A stretch of 64,000 nucleotides of DNA from Populus alba (taxonomy: Eukaryota > Streptophyta > Magnoliopsida > Malpighiales > Salicaceae), in assembly GCF_005239225.2 (NCBI RefSeq), contig NC_133302.1, positions 7,626,001 to 7,690,000 on the forward strand. The letters are read 5' to 3'. This document shows, in pieces, positions 32,400 to 44,479 of this stretch (its first letter is position 1; every line of letters begins with the position of its first letter). The notes under the pieces were generated by a model. That model was not told the DNA's origin, searched no databases, and saw nothing but the letters and a program-made list of their open reading frames with translations. Made by a program: the position numbers and the translations under genes.

Positions 32400-32935
32400 A
32401 ATTTCATCGGGATGAAAAGAAAAAAAAAAAGAAATCACAAATTAGAATTTGTGATTTCGGGAATACTAGTTGAATCCGAGAGGATGGATTCCGGAGGCTC
32501 ATGCAAAGATCCATCAATATAACCAAGTAGGTTTTGAGAATTTAGGAATGGCAAAATCTGATTTCGCCATAAAAAAATAGTTGGTAGAAGAAATCTTGAT
32601 GGTGATCATATGAAACATTGTTTAAAGAGAAAGAGAAGAATTTAGAGCAGTTGAAGCCATTGGATCGATGGATATGAATCCTATACTACTCTGATACCAT
32701 GAAAGTAATTGTAAAGCCACACTTGTTCTGTGGTGAGAGAGTTATATATATAGACAATGCGCAGGTATGGTTATGGTAGGAAACAACAACTTAAACAATT
32801 GTTCAAATCTATCTAGCTATATTATCTCCTACAATTATGGAGAGTGATGTGGTGTATTGCATTCCTTATCAGTTCATGCAGCTTCCAATTGAACTTTTTT
32901 GTAGGGAGGATAGACAATGAATAGAGATACAATTT
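32400..32935 (-). mobile_element. Ty1/copia-like fragment: LTR end, primer-binding site and start of gag
   Basis: Read on the minus strand, an LTR-like segment with TATATATATA and a CA end is followed by TGGTATCAGAG (about 32690-32700), the initiator-tRNA primer-binding site common in plant copia elements. The next 280 bases contain broken gag frames with the copia-type motif YxLWRNQ...SQNLLGYIDGS. The element is truncated at 32400; the rest is absent. Confidence 0.65.
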
Positions 32936-33215
32936 GTCATTCATTGTGCACATTATTGATGGATTTGGTCTCGTCAGTGTATTCTAGAAGCGAAGAGAAC
33001 TATTTACACATCACTGATGGAAACACTGACAGGTTTGAGTCAATCGATGTGTTCTAGAGGCAAAGAGAATTGTTCACTCATCACCGATGGAAAAATTTAT
33101 GGATTTTGTTCACGTACTGAGGGAATCACTGACAGACTAATTAATAATAATTTTAATTACTAGTCTGTCGGTGAATCTGTTGGTGCATTTGCATAAAGCA
33201 AAGTGCGGGTAATTA
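32936..33215. mobile_element. Decayed CACTA-like subterminal fragment
   Basis: Repeated CACTGATGGAAACACTGAC, TCACCGATGG and CTGTCGGTGAATCTGTTGG motifs plus an AATTAATAATAATTTTAATTA hairpin centre resemble a mutated version of 24300-24480. No termini were seen. Confidence 0.4.
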
Positions 33216-34561
33216 ATGCATCTTCTGATTGTGTATACTATTTTAACGTAACGAGAAAATTATTGATAGAATATTAAAATTCTAAAGGGTAATGTGAAAT
33301 TTAAAATTTTAAGGCAATGTTACAAAGGAATGTTTGATCGTGTTTAAAATCCCATCCTTTCATCTCTCATGCCCTAAACAATGGTTTCTCCTAGGTTTTC
33401 TAATTAAAACTCAAGTAAAGATGAAGAACTCTCCCCCTCTAATTTTTCTAGCAGGCCCGTCGGTTATACAGAGAGGAAAAACTGATTTTTTCCATTTTTT
33501 CCACCTATATATAAAATTGCCATCAGTAAGTCTACATGGTATTTTTTGTCTCCAGTCTTTTTAAATTCTTGATTGTTTTGAAATTCTAACTCAAGATAGA
33601 GAAACATATCATGAGACTACTCATGAAATGTCAAGTCGATTTAATGATTAAATTAAGAGTTATGACCGATAACATTAAAACTAGACTATTTATTATTTTT
33701 CATTAAAAAATAATTTTTTTTATTCTATCCTTGCATCAATTATTTTACTAAATTCTTGGGATTATTTTCTTATCACAACTATATTTATTTTTCCTTTTTA
33801 CTAATTATCTTATTTACGAACTTGTTACCAGTTCGCGATAACTTTACCAATTTTTATTCAGGTTTACATCAATATTTTTACATGCAATTCTTTCTTAACT
33901 TTAATTTTTTCATGTTCCATTGTAATTCCTCAAAATTATTACTCATTCTCAAAAAAACATTTATTTTAATTTTTTCTAATCTTTCTATCCATCAAAACTT
34001 ATTGCTAGTTTCGTTGATGTCATAATTTTTTAAAAAAATTAATAGTCATAATCTTTGTTTCAACTAGTCATTCCCTCCATTACATGCCACATTTGTATTT
34101 ATTTTCCTCATTTATCTATCTCTTTAAGTCCCGAGTTTCTATTACTTATCGAGGTCTTTTTATCCTTTTACAGGGGAGTTTACGGGGGAGTTTACAGAGA
34201 TGCTTCCCTAGAGATACTTCAATCGCAGAGAACTAATGATTTGAGATAAGCCATCGGAGATATAACTGGCTAGGAGATTTTGGAGATGCCCTTGTAAGTG
34301 ATTCTGATTTTCTGGACTAGCAGAAGTTGAGGATTTTAACAGAGGAAAGTGACTAACGAAGAAATAACCATAAAAGATAGCATTAAGGTAAACTACTACA
34401 TCTTTAATCAAGCTTGAAGTGGTTTAATCATGCTAGAAGACTGTTGATATGGATATCACCATTGTTGCGATAATCTTTACAGTCATTAAAATCATAGAAA
34501 TGTGATTATTCTGTCTCAAGAGACCAAGCTTCTTCAATCCCAAATACTGCAGAGCTGACCT
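33216..34561. repeat. 3' flank of AAA-ATPase copy 2, no gene seen
   Basis: From 33478 it pairs with 26735 onward. Up to about 34190 the two copies differ by many substitutions and indels; beyond it they are nearly identical into the coding region. Confidence 0.55.
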
Positions 34562-34740
34562 TCAGTGGCTGAAGCCCTCCTGCTTATTTTCTTTGTTATC
34601 CAGTTCTCCATTTCCATTTTCACAGAAACCATTGTCTTTTACTTTCTTCTTTGCATTCTCTGCAGCTGACGAATCCTTCTCTTTTGCTTCTTCTGCAGCT
34701 TTTGCTTTCTCTTTTGCTTCTTCTTCAGCTTTTGCCTTTC
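34562..34740 (-). pseudogene. Former C-terminal tail of AAA-ATPase copy 2, cut off by frameshift
   Basis: This matches the last 60 or so codons of copy 1, including its terminator, but is out of frame with the copy 2 ORF. The change lies in the repetitive Lys/Glu tract at 34735-34765, where copy 1 has three AAAGAG-type units and copy 2 has a rearranged piece that creates TGA at 34741-34743. Confidence 0.75.
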
Positions 34741-36195
34741 TCAGCTTTTGCTCTCTTTCTCTTTTGCTTCCTCTTCTGCTTTCAATCTAGCGCTCTCCTT
34801 CTCCTTTTCTTTTGCTTCTTCTTCTGCTTTCAATATAGCGTCCTCTTTCGCCTTCTCGAGTGCTCCTATGAGGCCCTCCAAGCAAACCGTGGCGTCTCCA
34901 GAAATAGTCTTTGGCATCAAATGCTCTGCTACTTCAGCAGGAGTCATTTTGGTTTCCCCCAACAACTCCTGGATTCTGGCAAACAAATGGTGTGAATCAA
35001 GTCGAAGGTAGTTCTTCGCCAAAACCTGGAATGCTTCGAAGCTACAATAGGACAATTCTATGTGCTTGTCCATCCTTCCTTTCCTGATGAGAGCTGGATC
35101 AAGTTTCTCCACAAAATTAGTCGTGAAAACAATCAGTCTTTCTCCTCTGCAAGCTGACCAGAGTCCATCAACAAAATTCAAAATCCCAGAAAGAGTGACC
35201 TGACTCTGTTTGCTATCTTCTTCCTTGGGCAGCTTCGGCTTTGGATCCTTCTCGTCTCTCTCCCCCTCTTCCTCCTTCTTCTTCTTCCTTTGACCGGTTA
35301 GGTCAAGAGAACAGTCAATATCCTCAATCACAATAATGGACCTGGTTGTTGTCTCGATCAGTAGCTTTCTCAACTCAGTGTTGTCCTTCACAGCAGTCAG
35401 TTCAAGATCATATATATCGTAGTTCAAAAGATTGGCCATGGCTGCAATCATAGTTGATTTACCAGTCCCTGGTGGACCGAAAAGCAGATACCCTCGCTTC
35501 CAGGCCCTTCCAATTCTTGCATAGAAGTCTTCAGCCTTGCTGAATATGACAAGATCATCAACGATTTCCTGCTTCCTCTCTGCCTCCATTGCAAGCGTCT
35601 CGAAACTAGCCGGATGCTGAAACACCACATGCCTCCAGTACGATCCACTGTTAGTGTAAAGCTTCCTCTGACGATTCCTCACCTTGATTTCATTACCCTC
35701 TTTCAAGACATGATTCAAGTAATCCCCGAGGATGAGTTGCCGGTGTCTTTTATGGAAAGTGAGCTTGTAGTACTTCTTCTCATCCGTTACGGGATAGAAA
35801 GAAACAGATGGCGACTTGGAAATATGTTTCCCTGAAGCCCACCTAAGTTTGACTCCCTGGAATTCATCCCCAACCTCTTCATAATCATCCATGCTAAGAA
35901 CAACCGACTGGCTGTTCTTGACAACATCAGCCTTCAGCCGCTTTGCTTGCGTAGATGAACGAGAACCAAGATAGTTCTCAATGGCAGAGTAAGCTTCACT
36001 ACGCATGAACCGGTCGCCGGTGAATTCATTGAAGCTAATTTGAATGTAAGGGTAAACGAAAGTGAAGGCCCTTTTGGAGTATTTATCAAAATATTCTTGT
36101 ACACTATACGGACAATATTGCTTGAACATGGCCCAAGCAAACATAACACTTGCAATCACAGAACCTACTTGAGTAAACATATCTGCTGGATTCAT
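34741..36195 (-). CDS. AAA-ATPase of the BCS1/OM66 (ASD, mitochondrial-like) family, copy 2 (484 aa, shortened tail)
   Basis: Nearly identical to copy 1 in anchor, AAA-associated domain, Walker A GPPGTGKST, Walker B VIEDID and arginine-finger region. The only difference I saw in the body is KTQSVS changed to KSPSVS. The Lys/Glu-rich tail ends early at EAKEKESKS, about 57 residues short. All catalytic motifs remain, so it may still be active; whether the tail matters (oligomer, localisation or partner binding) is unknown. The start was chosen as for copy 1 (MNPADMF), with TATAAAG at 36256-36262 just upstream of the in-frame Met at 36252. In the segment between that Met and the chosen start, this copy has lost 9 bp and gained 9 bp relative to copy 1. 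Confidence 0.88.
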   Translation of the reverse strand: MNPADMFTQVGSVIASVMFAWAMFKQYCPYSVQEYFDKYSKRAFTFVYPYIQISFNEFTGDRFMRSEAYSAIENYLGSRSSTQAKRLKADVVKNSQSVVLSMDDYEEVGDEFQGVKLRWASGKHISKSPSVSFYPVTDEKKYYKLTFHKRHRQLILGDYLNHVLKEGNEIKVRNRQRKLYTNSGSYWRHVVFQHPASFETLAMEAERKQEIVDDLVIFSKAEDFYARIGRAWKRGYLLFGPPGTGKSTMIAAMANLLNYDIYDLELTAVKDNTELRKLLIETTTRSIIVIEDIDCSLDLTGQRKKKKEEEGERDEKDPKPKLPKEEDSKQSQVTLSGILNFVDGLWSACRGERLIVFTTNFVEKLDPALIRKGRMDKHIELSYCSFEAFQVLAKNYLRLDSHHLFARIQELLGETKMTPAEVAEHLMPKTISGDATVCLEGLIGALEKAKEDAILKAEEEAKEKEKESARLKAEEEAKEKESKS

Positions 36196-36255
36196 TTCTT
36201 TTGTCTGTTCGATTCTCCTCCTCCTCCTCCTCTTTCCTCTCCACTTGTGCAAGAA

Positions 36256-36510
36256 CTTTATAGCCCGGCAAGCGGAGATAGCTAATCTTATTGGCTAAGT
36301 CATCAGGGTCACAGGTGACGCATGCATGCTTGTCCTGCAAGACTGCATGTATAGTGGCTTTCCTGGCAGACAATCTATAGTCAACTTCGTCTTTTCCTAG
36401 ATAGTTCCTACAAGCAAGCTGACGCCAGAGGACTTCTGGGACCATGGTTTTGTCTTTTCCGATACAGTTTGGACGGTGGTGTACATTACCGCTCAACCAT
36501 AGATATTTGA
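36256..36510 (-). promoter_or_regulatory. TATA box and conserved upstream region of AAA-ATPase copy 2
   Basis: TATAAAG at 36256-36262 (minus strand), followed upstream by about 245 bp matching the copy 1 promoter region with few differences, ending near TACCGCTCAACCATAGATA. Both copies may therefore be expressed alike. Confidence 0.55.
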
Positions 36511-36522
36511 CAGATATTACAG

Positions 36523-36650
36523 GCTGTTTATTTTTTTTATTTTAAATGTGTTTTTAAAAAATAATAAAATGTTTTATTTTAAATTAATATTTTTTTTAAT
36601 ATTTTTAAATTTTAATGGGTTGATATTAAAAAATGAAAACATAACTTTAA
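36523..36650 (+). mobile_element. Truncated AT-rich MITE
   Basis: GGCTGTTTATTTTTTTTATTTT, then TTTTAAATTAATATTTTTTTTAATATTTTTAAATTTTAATGGGTTGATATTAAAAA matches the MITE family core. The 3' half is missing. Confidence 0.45.
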
Positions 36651-39561
36651 AAGGCCAAGTCTCTCATGAAATTCATGTTTTAAGCTTCAATGAAAAATAC
36701 ATTAATTCAGTGAAATTTTTTAATTTAAAAAATTTAATTAACTACCAAGTTATTTTTTAAAAAATATATTATTTTAATAAAAATAATTAATTTAGGTTAA
36801 TTTGGATCCTCTTTTTATATTTGTCTCTCTGTTATTACAATAATGACCTTAACGTTTGTTTAATCCTACTGGTCAAGATGGAAATAAATTTCCTCCATGA
36901 CTTTTAATAAATTTTAACTTACTTTCTGGTTGTTGTATGTATTAAGTTTAGAGTAATTCTTACTATTTGATATTAAAAAATATTTTAAGCAAAAGATAAT
37001 AAAATTATTTTTTGTTACAAGATGCACGATATTATAATTTCTAGATTAAGAGAAAACAGTATAGTTTTAACCCAAGTTCCAAATTAGAGTGGAAATATTA
37101 TTTTAATTCAAAATATATATAAAAAAATGAAATTATCATTTATTTTTGTTAAATAATATATATTATTTATTTATTTATTTATTAAAATAAAATAATATTT
37201 CCAACTTAACCTATATATAAATTCTTTGTATTTAGATTAAAGTATGAAGAAAAATATAAATCAATTGAGGAGAATTCTTATCTTTTTTTCTTTCATTTTC
37301 GTATTTATTTTTATAATAATTGAGTTGTTTAAACACTTTTAATAATCATCACAGTAATTATAGAACATAATTTATTTTAAGAAATCCAAATTTATTTTAT
37401 TTTGAATCAAATATAAAATGACTTAGATGTGTATCTTTTTCCTTTGATAGCTTTATATATATATATATATTATTTTAATTGCAAGTTCCTCGGGCAGGTG
37501 GAAATTTCTCAGCAGCAGTTGAATATTTATTTAATTTGGGGCAGTTGGGAATTTTGAACAATAGATACGTTGTCTTCTCCTGCGCTACGAAGCAGCCCTG
37601 GACCATTGGATGAGTTATTTTATTTATTAAAAAAACACAACTAGGGCATTTTTTATTTTATTATAAAGAATATTTTGGTTCAACTTATACATTAATTAAA
37701 ATTACATTCTCTCGAGCATTCAAATAAATTTAATAAGATTGAATATATATTTTTAACCATTAAATTAACTTTTAAAAATAAATATAACCAACATTACATT
37801 ATTATTTTTATTATATCATAATATGTTAATAATTTAGTTAATTTTTTATATAAATTTCCACTCGCCCTAAAATTTATAAGATCTAAACCATTATTAATCT
37901 CTAAAAAATAAATCTAGAATCTAATTAGCTGAGCTATACCCCTTATCTTATATTATTAATAGTTCAATTATTAGTAGCTAACTAGATGGCTAGTCTACAC
38001 TATGAGGTGAAAATTATAATAAAAAGCACCAGAAGGACCAGTTTTTAACCCCCTCAAAATAAGCAATAATTTTACTTCAATAATTTCTTAATTAATTATT
38101 TATGGTTCTTTTTTCAAAAGGATGTTAATTTCAATAGTACAATGTAAACATTCGTTTTTCTTTTATATATATATATATATATATATATTACAAGAAGCAT
38201 GATATTATCATTTCTAGATTAAGAAAAAACTTTAAGGGGTTATTTTTTTGTTTGGTTTGATTTTTATTTTTTTAAAAAAAAATTATTTTATTTAAAAAAA
38301 ATGTTAAATTAATTTGTTTATATTCTTTTAATGTATTGATTTAAAAAAAATTATTTTAATATATTTTTAAATAAAAAATAATTTTGAAAACACTCTTCGT
38401 TACTATACTGAATCCAGATTAATAAGACAAAATTTATCAACTTTTTCCATGAAAGAGGAACTAGCTAGGAAAATTTTTCAATTGCTTGGCCTCGATTTCC
38501 CAACTTTTTTTCTTTTTCCTAGCTCTGCTAGATTCTATGAACGATAGATATGGTGTCTTCTTCTTTGCTACTTCCTCTTTCATCACGTTCACAATTTTAT
38601 ATATGCAGGCTCTGGACCATTAAGGCTACATATTTTATTTATTAAACCAAAAAAACAAAAAGCTAGCACGACCAGAGTTTAATCTCATGATAAAGAATAT
38701 TTTTAAATCAGTTCACGTATTAATTAAAATTAAGAATTTCTGAAATGATTTTAAAAGTGTTTTTTTGTTTAATAATATGGTATATTGACAATAAGATTTA
38801 AACTTAAAAAATCAAAAAATTGAGTATATATATATTCTTAACATAGACTAACCTTTTATAAAATTAGCATAACTAAAATTACATTATTATTTTTCTTATA
38901 TCATAAACTCTTAATGGTTCAGCAAGGCCAATGTTGGTGTTGGTCATGAACATAATAGTACTTGTGAAGAAATTAATTTTGAATCTTAAATTTTCCTTGC
39001 AAATAAAAGACTTTAATTGAAAATCTTAATTTATAATTTGATGAGATTTTATAAATATTTGTTATATTAATTAGTCTTTAACTAACTACATGTTAATTAT
39101 CCATTTACTTTAATTACCCGGGCTACAATTTCATCAGGATGAAAAACAATATCCATTTACTACATGTTAATTATCCATTTACTTTAATTCAAATTAATTA
39201 ATTTTCATAATATTTAAAACAATTAAATAATTTCTTATCAATGTTAAATATTCTTGATTTGATAGCATAATTTGATGAGACTCTAGATTTGTTCTCTAAA
39301 GATCGATCACCAGTTTGAGTTCCACAAACTTTAGATTCACTGGAGGGTTACATGGTCGTGAACTTTAGAACCCGTGGGATTAGTCGAGGTGCGCACAAAC
39401 TAGTCCCTCTTCAACTCTTGAAACAAGAAATAAACAAGTTATAAAATAATAAAAAGAAAGATCAAGCATAATTAGATTTAAAAATACAAAACTTAAATTA
39501 AATATTTAATTTTGAAACAAGAAAATTAATCGATCGTCAAGTTTGAAAACAAGCAACCATT

Positions 39562-39720
39562 AGGTTCCGTTTGTTTGCAGGAAAGTGGTTTCCTTTTGGA
39601 AAGTGAATTCCGGTAAAGTATTTTTCAATGTTTGGTAGTGTTATGGAAAATGAACTGGAAAACACTTTCCAGTGTTTGGTTGTGTTATGGAAAATGAACT
39701 GAAAAATAATTTATTAATGA
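39562..39720. mobile_element. Fragment of the GGAAAGTG terminal-repeat element
   Basis: CCGTTTGTTTGCAGGAAAGTGG, GGAAAGTGAATTCCGG and AATGTTTGGTAGTGTTATGGAAAATGAACTGG match (reversed) the right end of the element at 31071-31858. Confidence 0.5.
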
Positions 39721-40645
39721 ATTAATTTTTTTTCAAGTTTATCTAACATATATAAAATATTTAATATAAAATATTTAATCACTTACAATAAAAAAAAATG
39801 AAATCTAAAAAGTATAATGATGAATTTTTTTTATTATATCCTATATTCATGTATAGCTTATTTTATAAAATATAACTATATATATCATATTATATTATAG
39901 AGAAATAAGCTTGTGAATTTTTTTTTACTTTTAGGTAAAACATATTAATATATTTTTTTCAATTTTAAAAGCTTAAAATTTGGTTTGCCATGTAAGTAAC
40001 TGTTGGAGAGCTAAGATCATTAGCCAACAACTATTAGTTTGTTTTCAATTTACTGTTGAATCTGCTACTTTGATTGTTGTGGATTCTGGCTTCATTTCTA
40101 TGGAGCCACGTCATTACTTGACCCATAATGTTATCTTGAAGATATCAAGATTCTCATACGGATCAAGACCCAGCTGCCCTATGGTTTACCGCAATATAGT
40201 AAAAGTCAGTCCCCTTTTTTTTTCCTTACAGTTACAGTCGAATTAATTTTTTTAATTTCATCTTTGACTTAATTTATTTCAATTTATGTGATATTACATA
40301 TTCATAAGAATAAAAAAAAAATCTCAACATTAAATTAAATTTTGATATTATAAAATAGAATTTAATTTAATCAAATAAAATTTAAAATAACAAGAATTAA
40401 AGTTAACACTCATACACATCACAACCATTTTTACTATTCATGGGGGGCATAAACAGCTATAGTTCGCTCCCTGATATTATTGGTCTTTCATTTTCTTCTC
40501 CAAATAGTTTTAAAAATTTATTTGTTTTATGTTTCAGTTTATAAAATTTGAGATAGGAAAGAAAAGTTCATCAAAAATAAAAAATGATATAAAAAGTGTT
40601 TGGTCCAACACATTTTAGACATAAAAATGTTGATCTTAGTGTTAG

Positions 40646-40855
40646 ACCATGTTTAGAAACGTAATACAAACCGTGTTCCTTTAAATTTTAATTTTTTTTT
40701 TTGCTAAAAATTATTTTTTTTATGTTTTCAGACTGTTTTGATGTGTTGATATCAAAAATAATTTTTTTAAAATAAAAAAAATTTTATTTTTATGTATTTT
40801 TAAGTGAAAAGTACTTTAAACCGTAACCGCTACCACAATCTCAAACAGATTCTTA
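40646..40855 (+). mobile_element. AT-rich MITE in R2
   Basis: Complete-looking copy: GTTTAGAAACGTAATACAAACCGTG at the left, core TTTTGATGTGTTGATATCAAAAATAA, right end TTTAAACCGTAACCGCTACCACAATCTCAAACAG. R3 has a copy at the same place (46380); R4 lacks it. Confidence 0.65.
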
Positions 40856-41835
40856 GAAAGTTTGTTTTAGAGAGGAGGGTTCAATTGAGATTGTGTTTCT
40901 CTTTAAACATGTCATAAAGTATAGATTGGTTTTTTTTTTTTTTCCAGATGGATTTTAATTTTTAGAGTGAATACATGTTTTTTTTTAGTTTGAAATAGGC
41001 TGAGGTTCATAAGGTTTTTTGTGTTTATTTTCAACTAAAAATAGGTTGAAAATTAGGTTTGGGATATCTAAAAAGTAGGATTATAACTTTCTTACCATTA
41101 GAGATGGTTAAAAAGTCAACCAAAAAACAATGTGTCATTTATCCAAGCAAGCAACTATTGTCTCCTATATAAAAAAATCGGGTCTTATGCTAGTTAAAAT
41201 AAAGGTGATAAGTACTTTAAATTATATTTTTATTAAGGTTTTATATCATTACATTGCACATATCACTAAATTCTCTAACTTAAACACGTTTTATAATGAT
41301 AAGTTTAATAATATAAGATATCTTAATTTATGATGAATGCTCAATTTTAAATGCGGGTTTGTAAAATAGACAAATCTCACAATTCAAATACTAATTGATA
41401 TGTTTAATTAATAAAATTAAGGTTTATATAAAGAGACAAAGAGATGGTTGGACTTAGAGAAGAAATCCTATTTAGGCTAACTCTATTTAACTAGAACACC
41501 ATTTGGTTTTTAAGTTATAACCAGAGTTATCTACCTTGGATTCAGGTGTGATTTATCTTGATGTAAAACTAAGATGTATGCCTAAAACATTCATGAAGAG
41601 CCCAAGAATTAATATTATTGCTTTTATGTTCAAATCTTAATAACAAAAAAGAAGACTGAATTTGTCTTACAGCCCAGATATTATTTGGTGCTCTGCCCAC
41701 ATATAGAGTTATAGAAGTCCAAATAAGCTCATTTTTTTTTTGTTGGAAATATGAGACAAGTATCTACAACTTTTATACTGGCCATCTATTCAGGTTATGA
41801 TGTTATCAATGATGTTTTCTCTAGCCACCAAATCA

Positions 41836-43198
41836 ATTGTTAACAATTATATCAATAGTTTTAAATTTTAGCTTATAAAAGAAAGTATTTGCCATATTTT
41901 TAAACATCTTGGTTTTCATATCAAGATACATACTCTTGTTTTCTTTGTTTTTATTTTTATAATATTCAAGTTTTATTTCATGTTATATTCTCATTAATCT
42001 CTTATTTATGTTTATCATTTACTTTATTTTACTTAGTTGATTTATATCATAACTATGTTCTTATCTTGATTTTTATGTTTATTTTTTTTCTTAATTATGT
42101 TTATAAGCTTATTTTTTTTCAAGATGAGAAGGTTACACTAATGGTTTAAAAATAAATATAATACAAACTCAGTATGAACTTTATTGTTTAAATTCAAGAA
42201 AGATTTCTATTAACATGTATTATAATTATTATCTTAATCAATCTTAATACTCTCCTTGTTAAGTGGTTGCGTATTGATTCGTGAAGTGCAATCATTAGCA
42301 CAACAACTACTTGATTATTTCATAGTTTACCGCATGGAAAACCGACATTTTTGCTATGAAAGGATCTTAATTTGTATTGATATAAGTTAGCACAGTGAGT
42401 ACTTGACAACATTTACAATTGTTGGTGCTCCTCAAATAATATAATTAAGGATAATTAATATGATCATGTTAATAACTTAAAATGAGTCATTAATTATAAA
42501 TCATCTGATTGAAATCTCATTTGTGTATGGTTTCTAGTTGAGTAATATAAATAATTTTGACTATACTTATTTGAAATATCATTAATGGATCATTTAATCT
42601 TAGCAAACAATTTATCTATATTAAATCTTTACATTAATAACACATCTTTTAGATCTCTTTAATTTTGTTTCTTTTATTATTTATGGTTCTATATCCTTAA
42701 CCTCCCTGTGTATCGACTCTAATCTTATCATATTATTTATTACTTTAACACTTATACACCTAAGAAAAAACATCAATTATTTAATCGTGTCAAGTTTTGG
42801 TCGTTGTTTTCGGGGAGGTTAGTGTGCATACTATAAATTTTATTCTTTTTTTTCTTTTAACTTTTATTTCTTCTTTTCTTCCCTTTTTTTTTTCCTGAAC
42901 TTGCATGAAAGTTTGGTCATGCGCACATTAAGTGATAGACTTTCTTGAAAATCTTCATCTTCTTTAGAAAATATAGCTAAAAAAAATAATCAGTCACTTC
43001 GCAATGATAATAATCGTCCTAGAATACTTAGAGATCATATGAATCTAACAAGAACAAGTGCACCATCATGTATAATTTTTTTCTCATTATGCATCTCACT
43101 TTATTTTTAAGTCAGGTATCATTCAACTTTTATTAAATTTTCATAACTTAGATTTAGAAAATCCATACTTGCATTTGAGAGAACTTGAAAAGGTTTTT
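41836..43198 (+). mobile_element. Athila-like Ty3/gypsy remnant: leader and start of gag
   Basis: GTCAAGTTTTGGTCGTTGTTTTCGGGGAGG (42786) is a decayed form of the TTTTGGCGCCGTTGCCGGGG leader that precedes gag in Athila-type elements. Downstream, 42960-43195 encodes broken gag resembling that family (PRILRDHMNLTRTSAPSC). It ends abruptly at 43198 where block R3 begins. The leader part recurs at 54290-54460. The left boundary is uncertain and part of the LTR may lie in 40.9-41.8 kb. Confidence 0.6.
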
Positions 43199-44442
43199 AA
43201 CACTTATTATAAATTTTAACTTACTTTCTGGTTGTTGTATGTTTTAAGTTTAGAGTAATTCTTACTATTTGACATTAAAAAATATTTTAAACAAAAGATA
43301 ATAAAATTATTTTTGTTACAAGAAGCACGATATTATAATTTCTAAAATAAAAGAAAACAATATAGTTTTAACACAAGTTCCAAACTACAGTGAAAAATAT
43401 GTACTAACTACAATCAAATTCAAAAAAAATATATAAAAAATAAAATTATCATTGTTTTTTTTGTTAAATAATATATTTATCTTATTTACTTATTAAGAAA
43501 AAATAATATTTACAGCTTAACTTATATATAAAGTCTTTGTATTTAGATTATAATACAAAAAAAAAATAAAATAATTGAGAAGAATCTGGACTCCTTCTCT
43601 TTCATGTTCATATTTATTTTTGTATTAATTAAATTTTTTAACACTTTTAATAATCATCACAGTAATCATAGAACATAATTTATTTTAAGAAATCCAAATT
43701 CATTTAACTTTGAAGCAAATATAAAATGACTTAGAAGTGTATCTTTTTCCTTCTATAGCCTTATATTATTTTTTTCCTAGCAAGTTCCTCTGGCAGGTGG
43801 AAATTTGTCAGCAGGAGTTGAATATTTATTTAATTTGGGGTAGTTGGGAATTTTGAACAATAGATACGTTGTCTTCTCCTGCGCTACGAAGCAGCCCTGG
43901 CTGGACCATTGGATTAGTTATTTTATTTATTAAAAAAACACAGCTAGGGCATTTTTTTTTTATTATAAAGAATATTTTTGGTTCAACTTATACATTAATT
44001 AAAATTAAATTCTCTCGAGCATTCAAATAAATTTAATAAGATTGAATATACATTTTTAACCATTAAATTAACTTTTAAAAATAAATATAACCAACATTAC
44101 ATTATTATTTTTATTATATCTTAATAGTTCAGTTAATTTTTTAAATAAATTTTTAATAAGATTTATGAGATTCAAATCATTACTAATCTCTAAAAAACAA
44201 ATCTAGAATCTAATTAATTGAATTATACCCTACATATTATTAATAATTTAGTTATTAATTGCTAACTAGATGGCTAGTCAACACTATAAGGTGAAAATTG
44301 TAATAAAAAGCACCAAAAGGACCAGTTGTTAACCCCCTCAAAATAAGGAATAATTTTACTTCAATAATTTCTTAATTAATTATTTATGGTTCTTTTTTAA
44401 AGGATGTTAATTTCAATAGTACAATGTAAACATTTCGTTTTT

Positions 44443-44479
<37 letters not shown>

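Larger units (their letters stand above)
30048..32400. repeat. Upstream block R1 (first copy of the family repeated to 54 kb)
   Basis: Landmarks in order: TTACTTTCTGGTTGTTGTAT (30050), GTCTTCTTCTGCGCTACG (30200), CTCAACTTTTTCCATGAAA (30850), TTCTATGAACGATGGATATGG (31021), CTCTGGACCATTAAGGCTAC (31890), GGCCAATGTTGGTGTTGGTC (32198), ACATGTTAATTATCCATTTAC (32361). The same order recurs in R2-R4. No coding frame is conserved among copies. R1 lies directly upstream of AAA-ATPase copy 1. Confidence 0.7.
36906..41835. repeat. Upstream block R2 (longest copy), no gene seen
   Basis: Contains all landmarks of the family: TTACTTTCTGGTTGTTGTATG (36917), GCAGGTGGAAATTTCTCAGCAG (37494), CTAACTAGATGGCTAGTC (37978), GATTCTATGAACGATAGATATGG (38530), GGCCAATGTTGGTGTTGG (38927), GAGCCACGTCATTACTTGACC (40101), GTCATTTATCCAAGCAAGCAAC (41133), CACCATTTGGTTTTTAAG (41499). 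It lies upstream of AAA-ATPase copy 2 as R1 lies upstream of copy 1. Includes AT microsatellites at 37453 and 38166. Confidence 0.7.

Noticed and set aside
40101..40246. Frame around GAGCCACGTCATTACTTGACC that is conserved in three blocks
   Set aside because: The DNA is conserved but each copy has different stops and frame shifts, so this is block homology, not a gene.
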